Both the position numbers and the translations under genes were made by a program. The notes below the pieces were generated by a model that saw only the letters and a program-made list of their open reading frames with translations, searched no databases and was not told the origin of the DNA. This document shows positions 41,534-49,388 of a stretch of 64,000 nucleotides of DNA, piece by piece. This DNA is from Lachnospiraceae bacterium C1.1 (lineage in GTDB: Bacteria; Bacillota; Clostridia; Lachnospirales; Lachnospiraceae), in contig JAUISW010000001.1 of the NCBI GenBank assembly GCA_030434875.1, positions 3,672,001 through 3,736,000 on the forward strand, written 5' to 3'. Position 1 is the first letter of the stretch. Every line of letters starts with the position of its first letter.

Positions 41534-41962
41534 ATGGATAAAACTGTTTATAATACAAATTACTCCAAACTTACATATGGTAGAGGTTATGTATATTCTT
41601 TACAGTATCACATTGTATGGTGTACCAAGTATCGGAAAAAAGTTCTTTCTAAAGGTATCGATGATGATATTAAGGGATATCTTAACGAGCTGGCAAAGGA
41701 GTATTCTTTTTCAATACTTGCAATGGAAGTTATGCCGGATCATATACATATTCTCGTAGACTGCAAACCGCAGTTTTTTCCTTCAGATATGATAAAAATC
41801 CTAAAAGGAAATACGGCACGATGGCTGTTTATGAAACATCCTGAATTAAAAAAACAGTTGTGGGGAGGACATCTTTGGAATCCATCCTATTGCATTGTTA
41901 CTGTCAGTGACAGAAGTTTTGAGCAGGTAAAGCATTACATCGACTCACAAAAAGAACGTTAA
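41534..41962 (+). CDS. tnpA: IS200/IS605 transposase TnpA (Y1 HUH)
   Basis: A 142-residue single-strand transposase. The HUH motif is MPDHIHILVD; the catalytic Tyr is in QVKHYIDSQ near the C-terminus. YHIVWCTKYRKKVL and GGHLWNPSYCIVTV are standard blocks. The gene is intact and full length, with its left-end hairpin 40 bases upstream. Confidence 0.95.
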   Translation: MDKTVYNTNYSKLTYGRGYVYSLQYHIVWCTKYRKKVLSKGIDDDIKGYLNELAKEYSFSILAMEVMPDHIHILVDCKPQFFPSDMIKILKGNTARWLFMKHPELKKQLWGGHLWNPSYCIVTVSDRSFEQVKHYIDSQKER

Positions 41963-41983
41963 GGCGAAAGGAGGCTCTGTGAT

Positions 41984-43324
41984 ATGAAGATAATGTCCAC
42001 ATATTCGGTAAAAATAAAAGAATATAATCATATTTTCAAGGAGACGATCATACTTTATCGCAGAGCTGTTGATTTTTATATTGATGTGATGCTTAAAGAA
42101 TGGGATGAGTTTTCTGTATGTTCAAATCAGAACAAGGCTGTGAACCTGGCGGAGAGCTATAGTGTCACATCAAAGAAAAGACCGGTTGTGATCTATGATC
42201 TTGCTGTAAACTTTTATAAGTTTCCTTCATATCTTAGGAGAGCTGCGATTGCTGAAGCATACGGAAAAGTATGTTCATATAAATCAAACCTTGATAACTT
42301 GGAAAATACAGACCACAACCTGAGAGGTGAACAACCGTCATTTCCAAAGGCCGGATACATATATCCGGCAATGTACAGAGGGAATACTTTCAGGAGGATT
42401 GATGATCTTCATGCAGAATTAAAGGTGTTTTATCACAATACATGGGACTGGATCACAGTTTCACTGCGAAAAACGGATGTTGATTATATAAAAAAATACT
42501 GTTTTTCCAGGAAAGAATGTGTGCCTACCTTACAGAAACGCGGTAAACAGTGGTTTCTTGATTTTGCATTTGAGGAAAAGGTAAAACTCGATGAAACAGA
42601 TATTTCCGATCAGACAGTACTTGCTGTTGACTTAGGTATCAATAATGCCTGCACATGTTCAGTAATGCGATCAGATGGCACGATCCTCGGAAGGCGTTTC
42701 CTGCGACTGCCGAGAGAATACGACTCTCTGAAGCGTAAGACTGACCGCATTAAGGCAGCCCAGCGGCATGGTTCACGCAGATTATCACGTCTATGGAGAC
42801 TTGCTGACGGTGTAAACGATGATATCGCAGTAAAAACAGCACATTTCATTGTTGATATGGCACAGGAATATAACGTTAATACCATTGTTTTTGAGCATCT
42901 TGAGCTTGAGGGGAGAAAACGTGGTTCAAAAAAGATGAGATTACAAATGTGGAAAGCCCGTTATGTTCAATCAATGGTAGCAGACAAGGCTCACAGGCTC
43001 AGTATGCGTATATCCAGAGTAAATGCATGGGGCACGTCAAGGCTTGCCTTTGATGGTTCCGGCAGAGTGCTGCGAGGAAATGAATCGGCAAAAACTAAGG
43101 GAAAATACAGTCTGTGCGAGTTCAGTACAGGAAAGATATATAACTGTGATCTAAATGCTTCATACAACATAGGAGCAAGATATTTTATACGTGAGATCAT
43201 AAAGTCCCTTTCGGTGACGAAAGGGCAGCAGCTTTTGGCAAAAGTTCCAGAAGCTGTGTATAGGAGCACATGCACGTTGTCTACGTTAATTAGTCTGAAT
43301 GCAGAGCTTTGCGCTGCGGCGTAA
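41984..43324 (+). CDS. tnpB: RNA-guided nuclease TnpB (OrfB)
   Basis: A 446-residue TnpB. RuvC residues are complete: Asp in LAVDLGINNACTCSV, Glu in IVFEHLELEG and Asp in YNCDLNASYNIGARY. The usual CxxC...CxxC zinc ribbon before the last Asp is reduced to one Cys on each side (YSLCEF ... YNCDL), a variant I recognise in clostridial TnpBs. The N-terminal helical region binds guide RNA in characterised homologues. AAGGAGG precedes the ATG. It appears intact, so guided cutting of donor-site DNA is plausible; the guide would come from its 3' end and right end. Confidence 0.92.
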   Translation: MKIMSTYSVKIKEYNHIFKETIILYRRAVDFYIDVMLKEWDEFSVCSNQNKAVNLAESYSVTSKKRPVVIYDLAVNFYKFPSYLRRAAIAEAYGKVCSYKSNLDNLENTDHNLRGEQPSFPKAGYIYPAMYRGNTFRRIDDLHAELKVFYHNTWDWITVSLRKTDVDYIKKYCFSRKECVPTLQKRGKQWFLDFAFEEKVKLDETDISDQTVLAVDLGINNACTCSVMRSDGTILGRRFLRLPREYDSLKRKTDRIKAAQRHGSRRLSRLWRLADGVNDDIAVKTAHFIVDMAQEYNVNTIVFEHLELEGRKRGSKKMRLQMWKARYVQSMVADKAHRLSMRISRVNAWGTSRLAFDGSGRVLRGNESAKTKGKYSLCEFSTGKIYNCDLNASYNIGARYFIREIIKSLSVTKGQQLLAKVPEAVYRSTCTLSTLISLNAELCAAA

Positions 43325-43425
43325 GTGTCTCGGTGTCAGACCGTATATGTAGTCAATGAGTCCGCACCCTAGAAAAACGGGTATGGAAGCACGCGACTTT
43401 AGTCGTGTGAGGCTTCACTATTGGT
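43200..43425 (+). ncRNA. Predicted omega (guide) RNA region at the 3' end of tnpB
   Basis: In studied IS200/IS605 elements the guide RNA covers the end of tnpB and the right end, with the guide beginning just beyond it. Here the region has structured segments (CCCTTTCGGTGACGAAAGGG near 43207, and the right-end hairpin 43386-43416). Position is inferred from family knowledge. Confidence 0.45.
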
Positions 43426-43635
43426 AAGAAATGAGCTCAGTGGACATTTTATTTTGCATTTTTGTCTAAAATTAACAAAATAGGAATCTGAATTTTAAAC
43501 AATTTATATAATGTGAATGAAAAAAGCAAAGAAAAATAAAAAAGAGCAAAAATAAAAAGTTCCCCGGATGATAGACTTTAATCAAGAAAAAATTTAGGCC
43601 TGAGATAGTGAGAGGCAGTAAATCGGAGGAAAACA
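43426..43635. other. AT-rich gap before the decayed ABC locus
   Basis: No gene, strong promoter or terminator is evident. CGGAGG at 43625-43630 serves the pseudogene start. Confidence 0.4.
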
Positions 43636-44408
43636 ATGGGGACTATTAAGCTCGAACATGTAACAAAAAAATTCGGAGGAAACACAGTAGTTCCGGATTT
43701 GAATCTGGAAATAAAAGACGGATCGTTTACCGTACTGGTAGGGCCGTCCGGATGTGGTAAATCGACCACATTGCGTATGATCTCAGGATTGGATGAACCC
43801 AGTTCAGGAAGTATATATAGATGATACTAATGGATGAACCGCTTTCGAATCTGGATGCCAAGCTCAGAGGTCAAATGAGAGTTGAGCTGATCAAACTGCA
43901 TAAAAGCCTTGGAACAACTTTTATTTATGTAACTCATGATCAGGTAGAAGCTATGTCCATGGCAGATGATATAGTTCTTATAGATAAAGGAAAAAAAGTT
44001 CAGCAGGCAGCACCGAGAGAACTTTATAATAATCCTTCGTGTGTATATGCAGCTCAGTTTATAGGGACACCTCAGATGAATATTGTCAAAGATATACTTC
44101 CGGGAGGGCTTCAGATGGGCTTCAGACCTGAGAAGACATTTCTGCATCAGATCGAAGAGGAGCATATAAGCATGAGCGGGAGGATCAAAACAAAGGAGAT
44201 GCTTGGAGCAGAAATAATATACTCGATTGAGACGAAATATGGAAATCTTATGTCAAAAACTGATATAGATATTCCTGAAGATGAGAAACTTAAAATTCAG
44301 ATCCCGTTAACGAATATATATCTTTTTGACGAAAACGGAGACCGCGTTGAAATGGATCAGGAAAGAAAAGCTATAGTTATCAGAGCTTTTGACAATGCGG
44401 AGGCGTGA
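43636..44408 (+). pseudogene. MsmK/UgpC-type sugar ABC ATPase with internal deletion and frameshift
   Basis: The first 62 codons read normally to Walker A ([13 protein letters not shown]) and SGSIY, then stop at 43822-43824. A second frame resumes immediately with ILMDEPLSNLDAKLRG (Walker B, D-loop), the VTHDQVEAMSMAD switch and the C-terminal OB-type domain to 44408. About 95-100 residues normally lie between these points, including the Q-loop and LSGGQ signature. So the gene has lost the middle of its nucleotide-binding domain and is non-functional. Original start has CGGAGG. Confidence 0.88.
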
Positions 44409-44411
44409 CTT

Positions 44412-44723
44412 ATGAAAGAGAAAATGAGCGTCAGCGAAAAAAGAGACAGAATATTGGGAGTAGTGACCGCAATGCCGGCAATGATACTGCTTTTTATATT
44501 TACTGTCTATCCGGTAGGATATCTGATCTTTTATTCAATGTTCGATGGAAGCCTTATTTCGGACAAAAGAAAATTTGTAGGACTTGAAAATTACAGCGAA
44601 ATATTTGGATCTGAGACCTTTCGACAGGTATTTGTAAACACGATAGTTTATACCGTTTTATTTGTTGTTTTAACAATATCACTCGCTGTAATGACCCCCG
44701 GGGACGGAGTTACAGGTTCATGA
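44412..44723 (+). pseudogene. Truncated sugar ABC permease (UgpA/MalF type)
   Basis: The first 93 residues match the N-terminus of a MalF/UgpA permease, with RILGVVTAMPAMILLFIFTVYPVGYLIFY as the first helix and FVGLENYSEIFG. At 44692 the sequence enters a 58-bp palindrome and the frame ends soon after. The remaining two-thirds of the permease is missing. It follows the broken ATPase by 3 bp, so a former sugar-uptake operon has decayed here. Confidence 0.85.
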
Positions 44724-44749
44724 ACATGTAACTCCGTCCCCGGGGGTCA
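44692..44749. repeat. 58-bp palindrome at the permease truncation point
   Basis: Arms 44692-44714 and 44727-44749 pair perfectly over 23 bases (TGACCCCCGGGGACGGAGTT and beyond); the loop itself contains GTTCATGAAC. Followed by AAAAATAAAAG. Member of the GGGGACG group. Confidence 0.9.
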
Positions 44750-44948
44750 AAAATAAAAGAGGAGAATACCTGAATCACGGTGTGTCTGTCACCGTTAACA
44801 AAACGTGAACAGACGTTCGAAAAACGGTTGACAGGCATTTATATTTAACGTAGGATACATATAATTGAAAATGATATCATTATATTGAATAGAGACTGTT
44901 CTGTTGATATTATCTAGAAATCTATAGTTAAATGGTGAGGATTATTAA

Positions 44949-45248
44949 ATGACAATTAGCGAGCGAATATTTGAAAGATTAGCGCAGCTTTCTATGACAC
45001 AAAAGAAGTTTTCAGAAAAGACGGGGATTCAGCCCAGCACAATAAGTGAATGGAAGAAGAACAAGACCAATCCTTCGTCTGAAAAGATAATGCCTATATG
45101 CGAGGCCTTGGGAGTTACGCCGTACTGGCTGCTTTTCGTGAGCGTATTATGGGCTATGCAGAAGCTTATGTGTCATTGGAGGAAAAGTAAATTTGTTGAG
45201 ACCAATAAGAGACTGGTATCTGGGGGCTATAAAGAAGACGATCAATAG
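44949..45248 (+). pseudogene. XRE-family regulator, probable internal deletion/frameshift
   Basis: Residues 1-62 are a normal XRE helix-turn-helix: RLAQLSMTQKKFSEKTGIQP, TISEWKKNKTNPSSEKI and ALGVTPYWLL. After codon about 62 the frame turns into unrelated sequence. In the +1 frame the DNA reads RERIMGYAEAYVSLEEK and stops at 45190, which looks like the true C-terminus of such regulators. The central region has apparently been lost and the halves joined out of frame. The DNA-binding part may still be made. Confidence 0.65.
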
Positions 45249-45542
45249 AACGAAGAAGTTGTTTGGCATAAAAACGGTGTGAATTATATTGGATTTAGAA
45301 TTTATTTAATGGGACTGTGATCAGTCTGACCGCTTGCTCTATTTTGACTTAAATTACCATACAATTTTGAACACAGTTTTATTTATACACAAAATCCACC
45401 GACTTATCCCCATTTCTCCACATCTATTCCACATGGCTATCCACCGACTTATCCACCAAAAATGTGGATAAGTCGGTGGATTTGTATCTTCTATTGAATC
45501 TTGTTAAAATATATTCATCAATTAGAAAGTGTCTGAATAATT
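45249..45542. repeat. Gene-free gap with DnaA-box-like palindrome
   Basis: Bases 45440-45480 form a perfect 17-bp hairpin: TCCACCGACTTATCCAC, loop, GTGGATAAGTCGGTGGA, then TTTGT. A direct partial copy TCCACCGACTTATCC lies at 45388-45402, with ATTCCACA-like boxes between. TTATCCACC is one base off the DnaA box TTATCCACA. It could simply be a terminator. Confidence 0.7.
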
Positions 45543-46325
45543 ATGATAAAAAACCTTTTTGAGCCCGGAATATGTATTCTTTGGGCGATTTTGGCAGTGG
45601 TCTGCCTGGGCTATTCTTTAATTGTATTGTCAGTGAGGAGCGGGACTTTTTCTTTTGCCATATGGATCGGCTGGGGGATTCTTTTTTCCGCATTTTATTG
45701 TCTGGCGCATTTTAATATATGGCGGAGGATTCCGCTTTACCTGCAGACGGGGATAGTTATTTTCTTTGCTTTTATTTTTATAGTTTTCACCATATGCCAG
45801 ATCTGTATTCTTTCACATTTTTTTGATAAGGGGAAGGCGAATCTGGATTATATCATAGTCCTCGGGGCGCAGATGAGGGAGAACGGACCGAGTGTGGTCT
45901 ACAGGAAGCGCCTGGATGCGGCTTATGATTATCTTATGGAAAATGACAATACGGTCTGCATTGTTACCGGAGGCAAGGGGAATAATGAGCTTTTGACCGA
46001 GGGCGAGGGCGGAAGGGATTATCTCCTGGAAAGGGGTATCCCGGAGGAGCGGATCATCGTTGAAAAGCGGTCGCGTGACACGGTTGAAAATATCAAAAAC
46101 TCGCTGGCGATCATTGATGAAATGGATGATGCGCAGTATGAGATCGGGATCGTGACAAATGGTTTTCATCTTTTCAGGGGGATGAAGATCACTGACAGAT
46201 ATTTTAAGAGGGACGTCTACGGGATCGCAGCTGATATGAATCCTCTTTATATTCCGAATAATCTGATGAGGGAAAATTTCGGGATCATCAGGGATTTTAT
46301 CAACGGGGACATCCGTTTGAACTGA
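45543..46325 (+). CDS. YdcF/SanA-like DUF218 membrane protein
   Basis: A 260-residue protein: four membrane helices in residues 1-95, then a DUF218 domain. DYIIVLGAQMRENGPS, RKRLDAAYDYL, CIVTGGKGNNELLTEGEGG, RSRDTVENIKNSL and VTNGFHLFRGMKI are its conserved blocks. This family (YdcF, SanA, ElyC) is linked to envelope and cell-wall integrity, with no proven reaction in general. The ribosome binding site is weak. Confidence 0.88.
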   Translation: MIKNLFEPGICILWAILAVVCLGYSLIVLSVRSGTFSFAIWIGWGILFSAFYCLAHFNIWRRIPLYLQTGIVIFFAFIFIVFTICQICILSHFFDKGKANLDYIIVLGAQMRENGPSVVYRKRLDAAYDYLMENDNTVCIVTGGKGNNELLTEGEGGRDYLLERGIPEERIIVEKRSRDTVENIKNSLAIIDEMDDAQYEIGIVTNGFHLFRGMKITDRYFKRDVYGIAADMNPLYIPNNLMRENFGIIRDFINGDIRLN

Positions 46326-46600
46326 GGAGCGGGCGTTACTGTTCACAGGCAAACTGCGCACTCCGCTACTCTGTACGCTATTTCACTAAGTGCTGAAGCA
46401 CTAAGTGAAATATGTGTGCGCAGTTATGCCACAATAACTTTGACTGAACACTGGGGTTTGCCCATTGCCGTATGCGCATAATACTTAGCGAAGCAAAGCT
46501 GAGCTTAGTATTATGCCACACAGAGGGGGCAATCTTAAATGGCAAAACCCGTTACTGGAGCACGCTGAAAGCGTGTGAACAGTAACGAGCGGGCTTTTAA
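46326..46600. repeat. Nested palindromic intergenic element
   Basis: GCGTTACTGTTCACA near 46332 pairs with TGTGAACAGTAACG near 46577. Inside are AAACTGCGCAC/GTGTGCGCAGTT, CACTTAGTGCTTCAGCACTT-type hairpin at about 46383-46408, and CATAATACTTAGC with GCTTAGTATTATG. No reading frame is supported. It would fold as a multibranched RNA. Confidence 0.75.
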
Positions 46601-46603
46601 ATC

Positions 46604-46641
46604 AGGCAAAGTAGCCTTAAGGGTACTATACAGGCTTTTTC
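46604..46641 (+). promoter_or_regulatory. Shared leader element, copy 1
   Basis: CAGGCAAAGTAGCCTTAAGG followed by GTACTATA; 27 of 28 bases match copy 2 at 51105. AGGC can pair with GCCT or GCCT with a later AGGCT that precedes TTTTT. It lies upstream of the LuxR-type regulator gene. Confidence 0.55.
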
Positions 46642-46718
46642 TTTGAAATTATAATTTAATTAGCGTAACAGGCGTATCTGTGCCGGGAGGACCGGGCAGT
46701 TTTTATGGAGGGGCGGCA

Positions 46719-49100
46719 ATGGATTATATTAAATTGCCAAGGTTATATGAAAAGTTACGGAAGGCAGAGAGTTTTTATTCACCGGTGATCATGACTGCGG
46801 CCACGGGCTGGGGCAAGAGCGCGGCGGTGCAGTATTATTACAGGAGGAAGAAGACTTTTCTGCTTAGATGCAGGGACGGAAAGCTGGACCGGATGCCGGA
46901 TTTAAGCAGTATCCGGGAGAGTATCATTATCGTAGAGGATATGCAGTGGCTTTCTGAAAAGGATTCTATTGACTATCTGAAAAAGCTTCTGCATGACGAG
47001 GGCAGGCAGGTTGTTATGCTGACGAGGGGAACGGTTTCTAAATATCTTGTCAGCGAGGATATCAGTCTGGGCTTTGTCCGCATACAGGAAGCTGATTTTA
47101 CTTTCGGACCGGATGAGATCAAGGCTTATTTTGAGAAACGCGGTATCGAGCTGGAGCCGGAGGAAGTTACGGCGATCGCTGAATATTCCCATGGCTATGC
47201 CTGTGCACTTCATTACTGTGCGGCGAGGCTTGCGAATGGAGAGCACTACTCGGCAGAGGTCAGAACAGCGGTATGGCATGATATTTTTCATCTTTGGGAC
47301 GGCAGCGTAAATGAGCAGTGGAGCAAGGAGTTCGCGGATTTTGCGCTGGGAGTCTGCCGTTATGAGTCTTTTACGACCGAGATGGTGAGATATCTCACGG
47401 GTAATTCTAACCCTGAGCAGATCATTGAGTATTGCAGGGAGACTATGAGCCAGCTTCGATATAGGGCGGATGGTCATTATTCATTCCGGGATGAGGTCAG
47501 GGCTTATTATTGCTGGAAACAGGAGCTTACCTGGTCTAAAGAGGAGATAATCGAGAATTACCGGAGGGGCGCGAATTTTTATGAAATGCATGGGGACATT
47601 TCGAATGCCCTTAAATTTTACAAGTTGGCAGGGGCTACGCAGAGGATCAAGGAGCTTCTGATCAGGAATGCTTATTCTCACCCGGGCAACGGGCATTATA
47701 TAGAAACCAGGGATTATTATCTGGAGCTTCCAAAGGAAGAGATTGTGAGCGTTCCGGTGCTGATGGCAGGGATGAGCATGCTTCATTCACTGATCCTGCA
47801 GCCTGAGTTATCGGAAAGCTGGTATCGTGAGCTGGAAGCTTTTGCTGACAATGAGCTTAATTCGCTGGAGAAGAGGCGAGAGGCGAAGGTTTGGCTTGCC
47901 TATCTCGACATCGCTCTGCCGCACAGGGGAACCAAGGGGATCTTCCGGGTTCTGAGAAATGCTTTTAACCTTATAACTAAGGGAAATATCAGGCTTCCGG
48001 AGTTTTCTGTTACAGGGAATATGCCTTCGATAATGAACGGAGGTCTGGATCTCTGTGAGTGGGCTAAAAATGACACGCAGATAATCAAATTTATTTCGGG
48101 ATCGTTAGAGACGATAACCGGAAAACATGGAAAGGGTCTGATCACGATCCTTGCGGCGGAATGCGGCTTTGAAAAGGGAAGCATGGGAGCCTATGAGGTG
48201 CTTACCCGCCTTAATGACGGTTTTGAAGCGGCGTCCTACGGAGGAAAGATCGAGATATGTTTTGCTTCGGTGGGAATCCAGGTAAAGCAGCACTTAGTGG
48301 AGGGGCAGATGCCCTCTGCCGAGCGGATCTGCAGCAGTTTCAGGCTGAAGATAGAGGAGGAGAAGGCGGATCAGCTTATGCCGAATTTTGAGGCCTTTGA
48401 GACGTGTCTTTCGCTTTATTCGGGACAGAGTGAGAAGAGCCGTGATTATATAGAAAAGATTACGGATGCGAGGGTTTCTTTCTGCATTCTTGACAGATAT
48501 ACGCAGATGGTGAAGCTTCGCTGTCTGATAGCGGAGAACCGTCTTTACGAGGCGCTGGACCTGGCGAATTTTTTAACGGGTTATCTGGTTTCCTATGAAA
48601 GAAATCACTACTGGATGGAGAATGAGTTATTAAAGTCGATCATTCTCTACAGGCTTGAGGACGAACACTGGAAGGAGCACATTAAAAATGCTCTTTATGA
48701 GGCTTATGAATATAAGTTCCGGAGGATGATCTCGCTGGAGGGCGCTGCATTACTGCCTCTGCTCAAGGAAATCCTTGAGCTGGGAGAATTATCGGATATG
48801 CCTGAGGATTATTTATCGCAGATCTTTGAGGAGTGCAGCAGGCTGGCTTTATTTTATCCGGATTACCTTAAATTTATCCCGAAGGAGACGGTGGAGCTTA
48901 CGAAGAGGGAGACTGAGGTCTTATCGCTTCTCTGCTCGGGTATGCCTATGGATGAGATATGCATTGAGCTAAAGATAAGCTACGACGGGCTGAAAAAACA
49001 CAACAGGAATATCTACAAAAAGCTGGGGGCTAAAAATAGGGCCGAGGCTGAGAGAAAAGCAGGGCAGCTCGGGCTGATTCACAGAGGAGGCAATGGCTGA
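46719..49100 (+). CDS. LuxR/MalT-type ATP-dependent transcriptional regulator
   Basis: A 793-residue regulator. Residues 20-280 are a STAND-type ATPase with Walker A ATGWGKSAA at 27-35 and a Walker B-like SIIIVEDMQWL. A long helical, TPR-like region follows (about 290-715). The C-terminal LuxR helix-turn-helix starts near 726: ELTKRETEVLSLLCSGMPMDEICIELKIS. Such proteins oligomerise on ligand and ATP binding and activate transcription. The ATG at 46719 has GGAGGGG; a GTG 39 bases earlier is not preferred. Downstream genes (small ORF, clostripain-like protease) follow closely and may be targets. Confidence 0.88.
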   Translation: MDYIKLPRLYEKLRKAESFYSPVIMTAATGWGKSAAVQYYYRRKKTFLLRCRDGKLDRMPDLSSIRESIIIVEDMQWLSEKDSIDYLKKLLHDEGRQVVMLTRGTVSKYLVSEDISLGFVRIQEADFTFGPDEIKAYFEKRGIELEPEEVTAIAEYSHGYACALHYCAARLANGEHYSAEVRTAVWHDIFHLWDGSVNEQWSKEFADFALGVCRYESFTTEMVRYLTGNSNPEQIIEYCRETMSQLRYRADGHYSFRDEVRAYYCWKQELTWSKEEIIENYRRGANFYEMHGDISNALKFYKLAGATQRIKELLIRNAYSHPGNGHYIETRDYYLELPKEEIVSVPVLMAGMSMLHSLILQPELSESWYRELEAFADNELNSLEKRREAKVWLAYLDIALPHRGTKGIFRVLRNAFNLITKGNIRLPEFSVTGNMPSIMNGGLDLCEWAKNDTQIIKFISGSLETITGKHGKGLITILAAECGFEKGSMGAYEVLTRLNDGFEAASYGGKIEICFASVGIQVKQHLVEGQMPSAERICSSFRLKIEEEKADQLMPNFEAFETCLSLYSGQSEKSRDYIEKITDARVSFCILDRYTQMVKLRCLIAENRLYEALDLANFLTGYLVSYERNHYWMENELLKSIILYRLEDEHWKEHIKNALYEAYEYKFRRMISLEGAALLPLLKEILELGELSDMPEDYLSQIFEECSRLALFYPDYLKFIPKETVELTKRETEVLSLLCSGMPMDEICIELKISYDGLKKHNRNIYKKLGAKNRAEAERKAGQLGLIHRGGNG

Positions 49101-49121
49101 GGACTGTGAAGGAGGAGAAGG

Positions 49122-49388
49122 ATGAGATGGAGACCGGGAGTAAGAATTGAATATGGGGATGATATCTGGCTGAATTCCGGAAATAAACGGAAGCGGGTCG
49201 AGAAGGAGGACGAAAATATCATTTTGCTGATGGAGAGCGGTATCACGGAGGATGATGAACTCATCAGGCGTGTTACTGCTGATCTGGATGGGGATGATAT
49301 CGGAGCGGGATTTCGGCTTGCACAGTTTGTTGAGGATTATGGGGAATTTCTCGCTGAAGGCAAGAAATCAGCAATATTTGGGATATGA
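49122..49388 (+). CDS. Small hypothetical protein
   Basis: An 88-residue acidic protein with no signal peptide or membrane segment. GGAGGAGAAGG directly precedes the ATG. It starts 21 bp after the regulator stop and overlaps the protease start by 4 bases (ATGA), so it is translated in one operon. I recognise no family; ITEDDELIRRVTADLDGDD suggests a helical fold. Confidence 0.65.
   Translation: MRWRPGVRIEYGDDIWLNSGNKRKRVEKEDENIILLMESGITEDDELIRRVTADLDGDDIGAGFRLAQFVEDYGEFLAEGKKSAIFGI

Larger units (their letters stand above)
41445..43425 (+). mobile_element. IS200/IS605-family element with tnpA and tnpB
   Basis: Left-end hairpin at 41452-41495 (GCGGCGGC / GCCGCCGC outer stem; CTCGTGACT/AGTCGTGAG inner stem) and right-end hairpin at 43386-43416 (GAAGCACGCGACTTTAGTCG arm). 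Both share GACTTTAGTCGTG. Between them lie tnpA and tnpB in the same orientation, 21 bp apart. There are no inverted ends or target duplications, as expected for this family. Exact ends were not fixed. Confidence 0.88.

Noticed and set aside
46604..46641. tRNA or known riboswitch in the shared leader
   Set aside because: No cloverleaf and no match by eye to c-di-GMP, guanidine, fluoride, preQ1 or SAM aptamers, so it is kept only as an unknown shared element.
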